6,729 nt of DNA from an uncultured Paludibacter sp. GTDB lineage: Bacteria > Bacteroidota > Bacteroidia > Bacteroidales > Paludibacteraceae. Below the pieces are notes generated by a model. The model was not told where the DNA came from. It ran no database searches and saw only the letters and a list, made by a program, of their open reading frames with translations. Shown in pieces: positions 1 to 5,764 of this stretch; position 1 is the first letter of the stretch, and every line of letters starts with the position of its first letter. Both the position numbers and the translations under genes were made by a program. The stretch is from NCBI GenBank assembly GCA_937927845.1, contig CALFXE010000025.1, positions 1-6,729 on the forward strand, read 5' to 3'.

Positions 1-74
1 CGGGTAGTGGCGCAGCCCGGTAGCGCACACGTCTGGGGGGCGTGGGGTCGCAAGTTCGAATCTTGTCTACCCGA
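1..74 (+). tRNA. tRNA-Pro (anticodon GGG)
   Basis: The cloverleaf folds completely. The acceptor stem pairs 1-7 with 67-73, and A74 is the discriminator. The D stem is GCGC at 10-13 with GCGC at 23-26. The anticodon stem is 28-32 with 40-44, around the loop 33-39 (CTGGGGG) with GGG at 35-37. The T stem is 50-54 with 62-66, around the loop TTCGAAT. GGG decodes proline CCC codons. CCA is not encoded; C75 is followed by an A-run. The gene starts exactly at base 1, so its promoter is outside the window. The integrase gene downstream suggests the 3' half of this tRNA gene is the integration target. Confidence 0.95.
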
Positions 75-75
75 C
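50..75. other. Candidate element attachment site in the tRNA-Pro 3' end
   Basis: This is an inference from context. The T arm and 3' acceptor strand of tRNA-Pro lie about 220 bases upstream of a tyrosine recombinase gene that reads away from the tRNA. Many tRNA-targeting elements carry a core that restores the tRNA 3' end. The tRNA here is intact, as expected for such an insertion. The matching repeat at the far end of the element is outside the window, so the core length and exact crossover cannot be seen. Confidence 0.35.
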
Positions 76-98
76 AAAAAGAGGAATCAACGCCTTTC

Positions 99-137
99 AA
101 TCCTTGTAAATATCATTGATTTACAAGGATTTTTTTT
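99..137 (+). terminator. Rho-independent terminator downstream of tRNA-Pro
   Basis: A perfect 13-bp stem (AATCCTTGTAAAT at 99-111 pairing with ATTTACAAGGATT at 119-131) encloses a 7-base loop. It runs into eight T residues (130-137), the first two of which are the last bases of the stem. It lies 24 bases past the tRNA end, so it most likely ends the tRNA transcript. If the crossover lies within the tRNA, this terminator belongs to the element and insulates its integrase from tRNA transcription; otherwise it is chromosomal. Confidence 0.85.
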
Positions 138-176
138 GTCCTTATGTCAAATAGAATCAAAAAATATCAATATTCA

Positions 177-223
177 GGTGAGTAAATCAGTGAGTATTTT
201 AAGGCATAGAATTTGTACTCACC
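177..223. repeat. Three GTGAGTA heptamers (two direct, one inverted), candidate recombinase arm sites
   Basis: GTGAGTA occurs at 178-184 and 190-196 in the same orientation, exactly 12 bases apart. It occurs again inverted, as TACTCAC, at 216-222. The first and third copies extend to GGTGAGTA, making a perfect 8-bp inverted repeat (177-184 with 216-223). All lie between the tRNA and the integrase start. This is where arm-type binding sites of heterobivalent tyrosine recombinases, or sites for accessory factors, are expected. The assignment is inferred; the repeats themselves are seen directly. Confidence 0.45.
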
Positions 224-280
224 CAATAGCTCATAATCTATTGCAATCCAGATAGTTGTGTATTTTTTTTGACACATTTT

Positions 281-287
281 GAGAGGA
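281..287 (+). promoter_or_regulatory. Shine-Dalgarno-like site for the integrase
   Basis: GAGAGGA lies 6 bases before the ATG at 294. It supports that ATG over the in-frame TTG at 279, which would lie upstream of the site. Strong Shine-Dalgarno sites are not required in Bacteroidota, so this is supportive rather than decisive. Confidence 0.5.
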
Positions 288-293
288 TTTGAA

Positions 294-1631
294 ATGGATT
301 TGAATGTGCGGACAATGATAAACGTGAAGATGGAAATCAAATCATTTCAAAAACCTTTTAAAAAAAGACTCATGGACACAACAACTTTTAGCGTCAGTTT
401 TCTAACCAGAAAATGTAAAGCAGATAAAAAGCGCGCAGACATTTATGCCCGAATCACTATTGACGGCGAAGAAAAGGAACTTTCAACCAAAGAGCAAATT
501 TCTATATCATCCTGGGATAGTGCAAAAAGCAGGGTAAAAGGAAATTCAATTGAAGTAAAATCAATCAATGAACATCTTGATAATATCAAGATGGATATTA
601 AAGAAAAATACCGCAAGCTGCTTGACGATGGTAAATTAGTTACAGCAGAAACAGTGAGAGATGCGTACCTGGGTAATCAGGCGGAATTAAAAGGACATAA
701 ACTAAAAGAACTACTTGCCTATTATACAAAGATTTGGAAACTTAAATTGAAAGACGGTGGTTTTAAGAACTACAAAACAACTATCAAGTATCTTGAGTTG
801 TTTCTCAATTATCAATTTGCTTCAGCAGATGTTTTTTTATCACAGGTTGATGGACAATTTGCCACTGACTTCGAACATTATATCCGAACCCAACCTATCA
901 AACTTCATGATCCCTGTAAAGGAAACGGAGTTGGAAAACATATACAACGTTTTAAACGTATCATGACATGGGCCGCCGATGATCTTAAATGGGTTAAAGA
1001 AAACAAATGCAGCAAGTATTCCTGTAAGTTGAAAAAATCTAAAAGAAAAAAATTGGATATGATTGATGTGATAAAACTTGAAGAAAAGAAATTTATTAAT
1101 CCATTAGTGATTTATATAAAAGAATTATTTTTAAATAGCTGTTATACTGGCCTTGCATTCGCTGAAGCAATGGCCTTATCTGAACATGATTTTGAATGGA
1201 ATCTGGACGGTGTAGTTTGGTGTAAGATGTACCGTACAAAATCCGATGAATTGTGTTCCATTCCTATGTTACCATCTGCATCAAAGATATTGAAGAAATA
1301 TCGCGAGGAGGCAATACAATATGGAAGATCAACCATTTTCCCAAAGATAGCCAATCAGCAGGTTAACAGATGTTTAAAAATAATACAGGAGGCTTGCGAA
1401 ATAAGGATTCCTATGACATTCCATGTAGCCCGTCATACTTTTGCTAAAACGGTGGCCTTAAAAAACGGGATTCCATTGGAAACCGTTCAAATGATGTTGG
1501 GCCATACTAAAATCACCACTACCCAAATTTATGCTGATGTTGATGAAGAAAAAATTATTAATGACATGGCCGGCCTGGAAGAAAAGCTGAATAAGAAAAG
1601 GGAAATAGGCAGGCTTCTATTAAAAAATTAA
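294..1631 (+). CDS. int: Site-specific tyrosine recombinase (ICE integrase)
   Basis: This protein is expected to integrate and excise the element at the adjacent tRNA-Pro. From the ATG at 294 it has 445 residues. There is a short extension (1-31), then an arm-type DNA-binding domain (about 32-115, beginning FSVSFLTRK and containing YARITIDGEEKELSTKEQI). A helical core-binding SAM-like domain follows (about 130-260), then the catalytic domain (about 262-430). Visible catalytic residues are Lys316 (YRTKSDEL), the HVAR motif with His377 and Arg380, His404 in LGHTK, and the nucleophile Tyr413 in TTQIYADV. The usual first arginine is replaced by Ala288 (CYTGLAFAE), as in many IntDOT-like Bacteroidota recombinases, where this residue is also not Arg. 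The start is uncertain: a TTG at 279 and an ATG at 372 (MDTTTFSVSF, closer to many family members) are in frame. The Shine-Dalgarno-like site favours 294. The gene is convergent with the minus-strand gene string, and I see no confident promoter upstream. Confidence 0.93.
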   Translation: MDLNVRTMINVKMEIKSFQKPFKKRLMDTTTFSVSFLTRKCKADKKRADIYARITIDGEEKELSTKEQISISSWDSAKSRVKGNSIEVKSINEHLDNIKMDIKEKYRKLLDDGKLVTAETVRDAYLGNQAELKGHKLKELLAYYTKIWKLKLKDGGFKNYKTTIKYLELFLNYQFASADVFLSQVDGQFATDFEHYIRTQPIKLHDPCKGNGVGKHIQRFKRIMTWAADDLKWVKENKCSKYSCKLKKSKRKKLDMIDVIKLEEKKFINPLVIYIKELFLNSCYTGLAFAEAMALSEHDFEWNLDGVVWCKMYRTKSDELCSIPMLPSASKILKKYREEAIQYGRSTIFPKIANQQVNRCLKIIQEACEIRIPMTFHVARHTFAKTVALKNGIPLETVQMMLGHTKITTTQIYADVDEEKIINDMAGLEEKLNKKREIGRLLLKN

Positions 1632-1673
1632 GATGATGATCAGGGTTCTACTGAACATTTGGGAGCCTTTTAC

Positions 1674-1952
1674 TTAATACCCTTCCTCCAAAAGCCTCCT
1701 TATGTCATCCTTATTATAATATAGAGTGCCACCTATTTTTTTGGTTCTTAAATTGCGACTGATCCTTAAGGATACCAGCTTATTTACAGAACACCCAAGC
1801 ATTTTTCTAACATCAGATGTTTTGTAGCCTTCCGGCTTTTCATTACCGAAAGATAAATGCCGTTTGATCAACGATTCTATGGTTGATATTAAACTGGCTT
1901 CAAACATTTTTAGATCCTCTTTTGTCAATACTTCAATAGCCATAATAGTCAT
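1674..1952 (-). CDS. Small helix-turn-helix DNA-binding protein
   Basis: This 92-residue protein has an amphipathic helical N-terminus (about 8-33, rich in Glu, Lys, Leu and Ile). A helix-turn-helix of the HTH_17/MerR-like excisionase type follows at about 43-92. The core KTSDVRKMLGCSVNKLVSL is the two-helix unit, and KKIGGTLYYNKDDIRRLLEE is the wing and closing helix, where the Lys-hG-G-x-h-hY pattern is typical. Small proteins of this kind are common beside integrases in Bacteroidota conjugative elements and are candidate excision or regulatory factors, but no specific function is shown here. It is the last gene of the minus-strand string, 20 bases after the 96-residue gene, and ends 42 bases from the convergent integrase stop. 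An alternative ATG at 1943 (MAIEVLTKEDL) is equally plausible; neither start has a clear Shine-Dalgarno site. Confidence 0.85.
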   Translation of the reverse strand: MTIMAIEVLTKEDLKMFEASLISTIESLIKRHLSFGNEKPEGYKTSDVRKMLGCSVNKLVSLRISRNLRTKKIGGTLYYNKDDIRRLLEEGY

Positions 1953-1972
1953 TTATTGAATTGAAATAAATT

Positions 1973-2263
1973 TTAAAACGTTTCTAATAAATATATACGA
2001 CTTCCTTTTTTCCGGTTAAATGAAGGTTCATATATTATATATCCATACGCGCTCAAGTCCTTGATACATTTGTGATACGTGATAGCGGACGACAGCTTTG
2101 CTACACGCATAATATCATAACTGAAAGCCTGGATAGGATTTGTAAATCCGTTTTGTGCATAATATTGCAACAATGCAGCGAATACTCCTATATGAGTGAT
2201 ACTTATGCGGGCATCACTTTCAATGGCTTCAAAAAAATTTGATAAATAACAAAATCTATCCAT
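1973..2263 (-). CDS. Small winged-helix-like protein of Bacteroidota mobile elements, function unknown
   Basis: This 96-residue protein has a layout typical of a small replication-initiator or MarR-type winged helix. A helix (HIGVFAALLQYYAQNGF, 24-40) is followed by NPI and a second helix (49-57, YDIMRVAKL). A recognition-helix-like stretch comes next (SSAITYHKCIKDLSAYGYI, 58-76), then a basic wing (NRKKGSRIYLL, 83-93). The pattern 'T-Y-H-K/R-C-I-K-D/E-L ... G-Y-I' is one I recall from small proteins next to integrases in Bacteroidota ICEs, usually annotated as hypothetical or transcriptional regulators. It starts 16 bases after the stop of the 349-residue gene and precedes the helix-turn-helix gene by 20 bases. 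The purine-rich AGAGG before its ATG is directly adjacent, so it is not a normally spaced Shine-Dalgarno site. DNA binding is inferred. Confidence 0.8.
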   Translation of the reverse strand: MDRFCYLSNFFEAIESDARISITHIGVFAALLQYYAQNGFTNPIQAFSYDIMRVAKLSSAITYHKCIKDLSAYGYIIYEPSFNRKKGSRIYLLETF

Positions 2264-2279
2264 CCTCTATACATTTTAC

Positions 2280-3329
2280 TTATGCCATCCTCATCCCATT
2301 CTTTCTCCCCTGGCTTTGCTGTTGGGAAGCATTATTAACCGCTTTCATTGCTTCCAAAGTTTTAGTACCCAATGCAGTATTGAGTGTTATTTTTCTGCCA
2401 TGCTCATCATAGATATTTACCGATTTGAATTGCGGGTTTGCTTCAATGTAATAACGCTGTTCATTGCCATTCTTAATAAAGCTAACAGCTACACGATTAC
2501 CGTTCTTTAATGCATCATGCAACTTATTCGCTTCGCTTTCATTAAGCAACTCTTTTAAAGGAAGCTGTTGCAAAATCTTTTGAAGGTTGTAACCATAGCC
2601 CGAATGAAATTCCTTCATTCGGAAATTGCCGTTGGCATCTTTATCATTGAAGTCAAGCTGCATCCAGGTTGCATTCTTTTTAATTGCACGGCCGGCTAAA
2701 AGATTATATGATTCGGTTGTGTTAATCTCATATCCATTTTTCGCACTGAAATATTGTTCCCGTTGCTCGTTCGGTTTGGATTCATTATACAGGTTGGTTT
2801 TATATCCTTCAAAATGGTAAGTGCCTGACTGGTCTTTTACGAATGACAACTGATGATTTAATCTTTCTTTATCATTAATATAGTACGAAACCGGAAGAGA
2901 GAATTGTTGCTGTCCCTGTTTAATTTGCTCGTCAATTTTTGCGGCAAGATTAGTAAAGCCAGCACGCCGCACCTGTTGGTGCAGCGACTGGCTATTTTGT
3001 TCCGTTTTCCTGTTATTCTGCTTTATTACAGCCTGTTCCTTAACAGGCACAACCAATAGGCTGCGTAGCAACCGAATCACAGGATTTGGATAAAGCTGTT
3101 TCTCAATTTTGCTGCGTTCCTGCTGTAACATTCTAAGCGCAAACCGTTCGTCCATATCTTGCGTACCTTTATATTTTGCTGCGATACGGTCATAGTATTG
3201 CAGCTTTTCTTTAAGTAGTGCTTTGTTGGATGAAAGGCTGAAAGAAAACAATTTACTGAAGCGCTCTTCCCTCGAACGCCATTGATTCAGGTCTGTTTCC
3301 ACTCTGTTTATGGGAAGTTGATTGTTCAT
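2280..3329 (-). CDS. Conserved ICE protein, third member of a tandem paralogue set; unique N-terminal helical domain
   Basis: The function of this 349-residue protein is unknown. Residues 1-115 are unique within the window: a charged, helical region (WRSREERFSKLFSFSLSSN, then LLKEKLQYYDRIAAKYK and ERFALRMLQQERSKIEKQLYP). A short hydrophobic patch follows (84-96, VIRLLRSLLVVPV) that is too brief for a secure membrane span. Residues 116-182 match the N-terminal module of the two upstream paralogues (QV-x3-GF ... F-x-L ... L-x-F ... Y-x-F). Residues 190-310 match the second module of the 267-residue protein: NLLAGRAIKK, W-x-QLDF, DANGNF, H-x-GYGYNL, LP-x-KEL, LKNGN, and YIEANPQFKSVNIYD. The second module resembles DUF3945-type proteins from memory, unsearched. 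No signal peptide is present, so it is probably cytoplasmic. AAAAAAGG ends 7 bases before the ATG, a good ribosome binding site. The gap to the upstream paralogue is 49 bases. An intracellular role in transfer or establishment is plausible but unproven. Confidence 0.85.
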   Translation of the reverse strand: MNNQLPINRVETDLNQWRSREERFSKLFSFSLSSNKALLKEKLQYYDRIAAKYKGTQDMDERFALRMLQQERSKIEKQLYPNPVIRLLRSLLVVPVKEQAVIKQNNRKTEQNSQSLHQQVRRAGFTNLAAKIDEQIKQGQQQFSLPVSYYINDKERLNHQLSFVKDQSGTYHFEGYKTNLYNESKPNEQREQYFSAKNGYEINTTESYNLLAGRAIKKNATWMQLDFNDKDANGNFRMKEFHSGYGYNLQKILQQLPLKELLNESEANKLHDALKNGNRVAVSFIKNGNEQRYYIEANPQFKSVNIYDEHGRKITLNTALGTKTLEAMKAVNNASQQQSQGRKNGMRMA

Positions 3330-3336
3330 AGCAAAA

Positions 3337-3344
3337 CCTTTTTT
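3337..3344 (-). promoter_or_regulatory. Ribosome binding site of the 349-residue protein gene
   Basis: On the minus strand the A-run ends in GG (AAAAAAGG) 7 bases before the ATG at 3329. It is one of the clearer Shine-Dalgarno-like sites in the window and suggests independent translation initiation, unlike the coupled junction at 4179-4182. Confidence 0.5.
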
Positions 3345-3378
3345 ACTTAGTCATCAATTAAATCAGGCTATCTAACTT

Positions 3379-4182
3379 TTAGCTGATGTTTTGTCTCTTT
3401 TTTCTTTTCTTGGATGCCTTCGGCATTTCAGGGCCATCATCTTCAGCAGATGTCTGTTTTTCCTTTTTATTGTCTTGTTTTACTGATCGGTTTTCGCCCT
3501 CAGATTGCCGTTCTTTTTTCGATTGCCGGTTATCCACTCTTTGCATGCTGCTATCATAAATATTGATTGTCTTGAATTGAGGATTGGCTTCGATGTATTG
3601 CTTCTGTTCTGTACCGTTAGTTTGAAAAGTGGCTGATTGCAGATTTCCTTTTTTGAGAGAATCCATTAGGCTGGCTTTAAAATCATCATTACCTAATTCC
3701 TTAACAGGATGTTTTGACAACACTTCTTCCAAATCATAGCCGTAATTCTGATGATAGTGTTTCAGCTTGAAGTTGCCATTATTATCACTTTGTTTAAAGT
3801 CCATCTGTATCCAGGCATTATAAACCTGTCCTTCCTTATTGGTGAGGTCTTTGTTTACTGACCTGCCTTCCATGAGATTGAAGGCTTCTTTCAAAGTGAT
3901 GTTACCCGCTTTGTTGATATAGAATGTTTGCGCCATCGTTTCCGGGTTGTTTTCTTTTTGTAAACTAACCTGGTAGGAATTGAAGAAGTACATATCGCTT
4001 TGTTTCGATTGACTGAAGTTCAATGTCGCTGTTACGGAATCATTGCCATATTGCGTTTGATGCTGCAACTTAAATTCCGGCTTTCCGTCTTCCATTTTCT
4101 GCTTAAGGTCGTTTTCTAACCCTTCACCAAATCCGGTGTACTTTACCTGGTCACGCAGGTATTCGAAATTTTTCTGGTTCAT
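3379..4182 (-). CDS. Conserved ICE protein, second member of the tandem paralogue set, with basic tail
   Basis: The function of this 267-residue protein is unknown. Module A (1-77) begins MNQKNFEYLRDQVKYTGFGE. Module B (about 85-212) contains FYINKAGNITLKEAFNLMEG, the Arg-Ser-Val-Asn-Lys step, W-x-QMDF, NGNFKLKHYHQNYGYDL, and KGN. It ends in IEANPQFKTINIYDSSMQRV. Both modules recur in the 349-residue protein, and module A plus the start of module B recur in the upstream 218-residue protein. Residues 217-267 form a low-complexity charged tail that closes with KKRKKRQ, probably disordered and able to bind nucleic acid. There is no signal peptide or membrane segment. The resemblance to DUF3945-type Bacteroidota mobile-element proteins is from memory and unsearched. 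The ATG overlaps the upstream stop (ATGA, 4179-4182) and has no Shine-Dalgarno site, so translational coupling is likely. Confidence 0.87.
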   Translation of the reverse strand: MNQKNFEYLRDQVKYTGFGEGLENDLKQKMEDGKPEFKLQHQTQYGNDSVTATLNFSQSKQSDMYFFNSYQVSLQKENNPETMAQTFYINKAGNITLKEAFNLMEGRSVNKDLTNKEGQVYNAWIQMDFKQSDNNGNFKLKHYHQNYGYDLEEVLSKHPVKELGNDDFKASLMDSLKKGNLQSATFQTNGTEQKQYIEANPQFKTINIYDSSMQRVDNRQSKKERQSEGENRSVKQDNKKEKQTSAEDDGPEMPKASKKRKKRQNIS

Positions 4183-4835
4183 AATATTTGTTTTTGAGTG
4201 AATAAATTTGTTTTGTTTAATGATGATGCTTCGGCAGTTTCAGCTTTTAAAAACTCATAAGCTTCTATTGTAGTTAAAGCCTTATTGCCATTTACTGGAA
4301 ACACATGTCTGTGCTCATGCACCTTTTGCATTTCTGGATAATCCTGAAAAGACTTTGCATATTCGCTTTCAGGAAAGTATTTGTACATCAACAGCTTTGC
4401 AACTTCTCTTCCTTCTTCTACTCCAGCGAGCTTATATAAATCATTATTCACAGCTTTTATAAAATCGGAAGCTTGTTTATATTCTTGCTTTGACATGCTG
4501 TCTTCCATATCGTTCTGATAGTATTTATCATATAAAGTGTCCGCTACGTTCAGCCTCTTGGCTAACTCTTTCGTATTTATACCCTGAATATTCACGTCAG
4601 GGATATTTATGTGTTTATAGGTTAACTCATATTCTTTAAGCTGGTATTCATTCTCTGAACGTTTAATAAAACGCAAGTCAAACATCAACTCATCTTCTTT
4701 AATTTGATTGGAGTAGGAGATATGAAAAGCTTCCGGGTTTCCTTGCATATAACGGCTTGCTTCTTCCAAAATCCTAAGAGGAAATCCAAGTGCTTGTAAC
4801 TGGTCCTTGAGATATGCAAGATTGTTCTTGTCCAT
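4179..4835 (-). CDS. First member of the tandem paralogue set, with an inserted middle segment and shortened C-terminus
   Basis: The function of this protein is unknown. From the ATG at 4835 it has 218 residues. Residues 1-75 (MDKNNLAYLKDQLQALGF onward) align with module A of the 267-residue protein, residue 1 to residue 1. Residues 76-175 are a segment absent from both paralogues, helical and rich in Tyr, Lys and Asp (for example LAKRLNVADTLYDKYYQND and EEGREVAKLLMYKYFPESE). Residues 178-198 (FPVNGNKALTTIEAYEFLKA) match the opening of module B; the rest of module B is missing and the protein ends QKQIL. AAAGGG 7 bases before 4835 supports this start. An in-frame ATG at 4865 would add MKKSLLKGSS, which is outside the region shared with the paralogues. 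It lies 61 bases after traN and overlaps the next gene by ATGA. Confidence 0.8.
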   Translation of the reverse strand: MDKNNLAYLKDQLQALGFPLRILEEASRYMQGNPEAFHISYSNQIKEDELMFDLRFIKRSENEYQLKEYELTYKHINIPDVNIQGINTKELAKRLNVADTLYDKYYQNDMEDSMSKQEYKQASDFIKAVNNDLYKLAGVEEGREVAKLLMYKYFPESEYAKSFQDYPEMQKVHEHRHVFPVNGNKALTTIEAYEFLKAETAEASSLNKTNLFTQKQIL

Positions 4836-4842
4836 ACTTGAA

Positions 4843-4848
4843 CCCTTT
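4843..4848 (-). promoter_or_regulatory. Shine-Dalgarno-like site supporting the 4835 start
   Basis: Minus-strand AAAGGG, 7 bases before the ATG at 4835. Together with residue-1 alignment to the paralogue, it favours this ATG over the in-frame ATG at 4865. Confidence 0.4.
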
Positions 4849-4896
4849 AATAATGACTTTTTCATTTCAATAAATTTGATTTTAGAAAGAAGAATG

Positions 4897-5736
4897 CTAA
4901 AGACGTTTTGCCTGAATGATTGTTTTATTACGGACTTTGATTTTTAAATGCCGCCCACCATTCTTTTCCATTAGTTCAATAACCAAATATTTTTTATCCG
5001 GGATAGTGAACTTAGAAACGGCATACACAAAAACCCTTTCTGTTTGACCAACAATAACCGCAGTATCGCCTTTTACATAAAGCGGATTTATTTCAATCTC
5101 CTGTGTGGCAGTACGCTTTGTTTTTTTTTGATCTCTGATGTAGAAGCGTAGCTGGTCAATATCGTAATTGATATTGGTCTCGTTTGCGATATTTAGACGG
5201 AAGTACATGATGTTATCATGTATAAATAATCCGTTTAACTGTAAGCGAATACCAAATCTTTTATCCTTGACACTATTGATTTTTTCCTTCGATACCGAAG
5301 CCAGTTTTGCATATTTCTGTACTTCTGCCTCATTAAAGGTTTCTGACAAGATGCAGGTTGAATTTTTCTTTTCTTCGATGGCTAATGAAAGGTTTAGTAC
5401 GGCGGGTTGTTCTGCATAATCAACCAGAAAAGAAGTGAGGCTTCCATCAGCCGTTATGATACTGATATTGGTTTGAGGAAAGTTTTCTTTTGCAGCTTTT
5501 ATCTGCAAAATATTTTCCACTCCCTTTGCTTTTTGTGCCAACACATCCTGGCTTCCAATATCTACGCTGACAATTGAATAGGGAAAGATAATGTTAGTTG
5601 TTTTGGCGAATGCAACTGCCACATGATATGGCTCAATTGCTTTTATTTGCCAGGTTGTGTTTGTTTGTGCCTGCGTTTTAAAAATTGTAATAAGCAGGAA
5701 AATTCCCGTTACCATAATAACACTAATCTTTTTCAT
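4897..5736 (-). CDS. traN: Conjugative transposon protein TraN (DUF4138 type, VirB9-like)
   Basis: This is a component of the Bacteroidota type IV secretion (mating) channel, expected in the periplasm or outer-membrane complex. From the ATG at 5736 it has 279 residues. It begins with a typical signal peptide (MKKISVIMVTGIFLLITIFK, with cleavage likely near TQA/Q at 23-24) and has no lipobox cysteine. The mature part is beta-rich. An N-terminal domain reads TTNIIFPYSIVSVDIGSQDV, then LQIKAAKENFPQTNISIITA. A second domain contains RLQLNGLFIHDNIMYFRLNI and NYDIDQLRFYIRDQKKTKRT. It closes with VSKFTIPDKKYLVIELMEKN, then GGRHLKIKVRNK. This arrangement is that of the DUF4138 TraN family; the VirB9 analogy is established for this T4SS class as I recall it. 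An in-frame ATG at 5793 would bury the signal peptide behind 19 polar residues and overlap traM, so 5736 is preferred. It follows traM by 28 bases. Confidence 0.9.
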   Translation of the reverse strand: MKKISVIMVTGIFLLITIFKTQAQTNTTWQIKAIEPYHVAVAFAKTTNIIFPYSIVSVDIGSQDVLAQKAKGVENILQIKAAKENFPQTNISIITADGSLTSFLVDYAEQPAVLNLSLAIEEKKNSTCILSETFNEAEVQKYAKLASVSKEKINSVKDKRFGIRLQLNGLFIHDNIMYFRLNIANETNINYDIDQLRFYIRDQKKTKRTATQEIEINPLYVKGDTAVIVGQTERVFVYAVSKFTIPDKKYLVIELMEKNGGRHLKIKVRNKTIIQAKRL

Positions 5737-5764
5737 CTTTGGAATTTTTAAGTGATTGAAATAT

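Noticed and set aside
224..243. Small inverted repeat CAATAG/CTATTG with an 8-base loop upstream of the integrase
   Set aside because: Only six AT-rich base pairs, not followed by a T-run; easily chance. It could be part of a recombinase site, but nothing supports that.
7..255. Open frame on the + strand running from the tRNA through the terminator
   Set aside because: It overlaps a complete tRNA and a perfect terminator hairpin, and the peptide has no recognisable features.
261..294. Sigma70-like TTGACA (269-274) or TTTG-type Bacteroidota promoter for the integrase
   Set aside because: TTGACA is too close to the start to leave room for a -10 element and leader, and no exact TAnnTTTG element with a correctly spaced TTTG was found in 138-293.
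1142..1354. Open frame on the - strand inside the integrase, and a 69-codon + strand frame at 757-966
   Set aside because: They are shadows of the integrase, whose catalytic motifs are in the other frame.
1632..1673. Possible terminator between the convergent integrase and helix-turn-helix genes (GTTC-TACT-GAAC at 1645-1656)
   Set aside because: The stem is only 4 bp and the nearest T-runs are not directly adjacent on either strand, so I do not call a terminator.
2316..2820. Two open frames of 64 codons on the + strand (2316-2510 and 2626-2820)
   Set aside because: Both lie antisense to the well-supported 349-residue protein and have no family-like sequence.
4179..4182. Frameshift joining the 218- and 267-residue proteins into one broken gene
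   Set aside because: The 267-residue protein has its own full module A from residue 1 and an ATGA overlap, so these are two genes, not fragments of one.
5168..5419. Open frame on the + strand within traN
   Set aside because: Antisense shadow of traN; the product shows no recognisable motif.
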